From Nitrososphaeraceae archaeon (GTDB lineage Archaea; Thermoproteota; Nitrososphaeria; Nitrososphaerales; Nitrososphaeraceae), in NCBI GenBank assembly GCA_025936955.1, contig JAICSL010000144.1, forward strand, positions 1 to 5,294: a stretch of DNA of 5,294 bases. Direction: 5' to 3'. Below are positions 4,975 to 5,294 of this stretch, piece after piece. Under the pieces are notes generated by a model. The model worked only from the letters and a program-made list of their open reading frames with translations. It did no database searches and had not been told where the DNA came from. The translations under genes and the position numbers were made by a program. Each line of letters opens with the position of its first letter. The stretch's first letter is position 1.

Positions 4975-5294
4975 ATGCAGCTAGATCAACATATTCTAGA
5001 TGAAGTTAACCTGAAGATAATTGATGTTTTAGGTAAAGACGCATCCACGCCTTTTGTTGAAGTAGCAAAGCAAATCGGTATTTCTGATGCAACAGTACAT
5101 TTGAGAGTTAGAAGATTGATTTCTGAAGGTATTATTAATAAATTTACACTTGCTGTAGATAATAATTTACTAGGTTATAATCACCTTGCGTTTATGGGAG
5201 TAAATGTAGAACCAGGTTTTGCAGATGAGATTATTAATGACTTATCAAAAGTTGAAGAAGTTTTAGAAATTCATGAAATGCATGGAAAATTTGA
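4975..5294 (+). CDS. Lrp/AsnC-family transcriptional regulator (3' end beyond window)
   Basis: DNA-binding regulator of the feast/famine (Lrp/AsnC) family, which responds to amino acids or related metabolites and acts as dimers or octamers. The 106 complete residues seen (family members usually have about 140-160) start with LDEVNLKIIDVLGKDAS (8-24), followed by a winged helix-turn-helix: FVEVAKQIGIS (27-37) and the recognition helix DATVHLRVRRL (38-48), then SEGIINKFTLAVD (50-62). A hinge, LLGYN, leads into the ligand-binding RAM domain (about 67 onward) with LAFMGVNVEPG (71-81), a helix around 82-92, and VEEVLEIHEMHGKF (93-106), where the family has its effector-contact region. The window ends inside this domain. 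The ATG at 4975 fits a leaderless start; a TTG at 4966 is in frame but less likely, and a TGA at 4963 closes the frame above it. The gene diverges from the amidohydrolase. Confidence 0.92.
   Translation, partial: MQLDQHILDEVNLKIIDVLGKDASTPFVEVAKQIGISDATVHLRVRRLISEGIINKFTLAVDNNLLGYNHLAFMGVNVEPGFADEIINDLSKVEEVLEIHEMHGKF

Overview
The window looks archaeal, most likely an ammonia-oxidising Nitrososphaeria (Thaumarchaeota) of the low-GC soil type such as the Nitrosocosmicus group. This is an inference. It rests on the AT-rich sequence (about one third GC by eye), heavy use of AGA/ATA codons, TATA-type promoters about 26 bases before start codons with little or no leader and no clear Shine-Dalgarno sites, poly-T termination signals, long gene-poor gaps, and the general look of the proteins. 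No rRNA, tRNA, mobile element or CRISPR array was found.

Layout, left to right. Bases 1-39 may hold the last codons of a plus-strand gene, followed by T-rich DNA. Bases 40-824 are largely non-coding, apart from one candidate 41-residue plus-strand small protein (510-635). Then come three minus-strand genes, read right to left: a cyclic amidohydrolase of the hydantoinase/dihydropyrimidinase type (4388-2979), an NAD-dependent malate dehydrogenase (2640-1723) and LarB, the first enzyme of nickel-pincer nucleotide cofactor synthesis (1655-825). Each appears to have its own promoter. A double poly-T tract separates mdh from larB. A 338-base gap with no convincing gene lies between the amidohydrolase and mdh. 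A 586-base divergent gap separates the amidohydrolase from a plus-strand Lrp/AsnC-family regulator (4975 onward), which is cut by the window end.

How the genes may work together. Malate dehydrogenase interconverts malate and oxaloacetate. LarB makes the precursor of the Ni cofactor used by LarA-family 2-hydroxyacid racemases, a family that includes malate racemases, so the larB-mdh neighbourhood suggests 2-hydroxyacid metabolism. No larA, larC or larE is visible here. The Lrp-type regulator sits divergently beside the amidohydrolase and has several dyad-symmetric elements around its own promoter, consistent with autoregulation and possibly control of the amidohydrolase.

Nothing in the window is clearly a new system. 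The points most worth a second look are the Lrp promoter dyads, the larB-mdh pairing, the atypical substrate loop of the amidohydrolase, and the candidate small protein.
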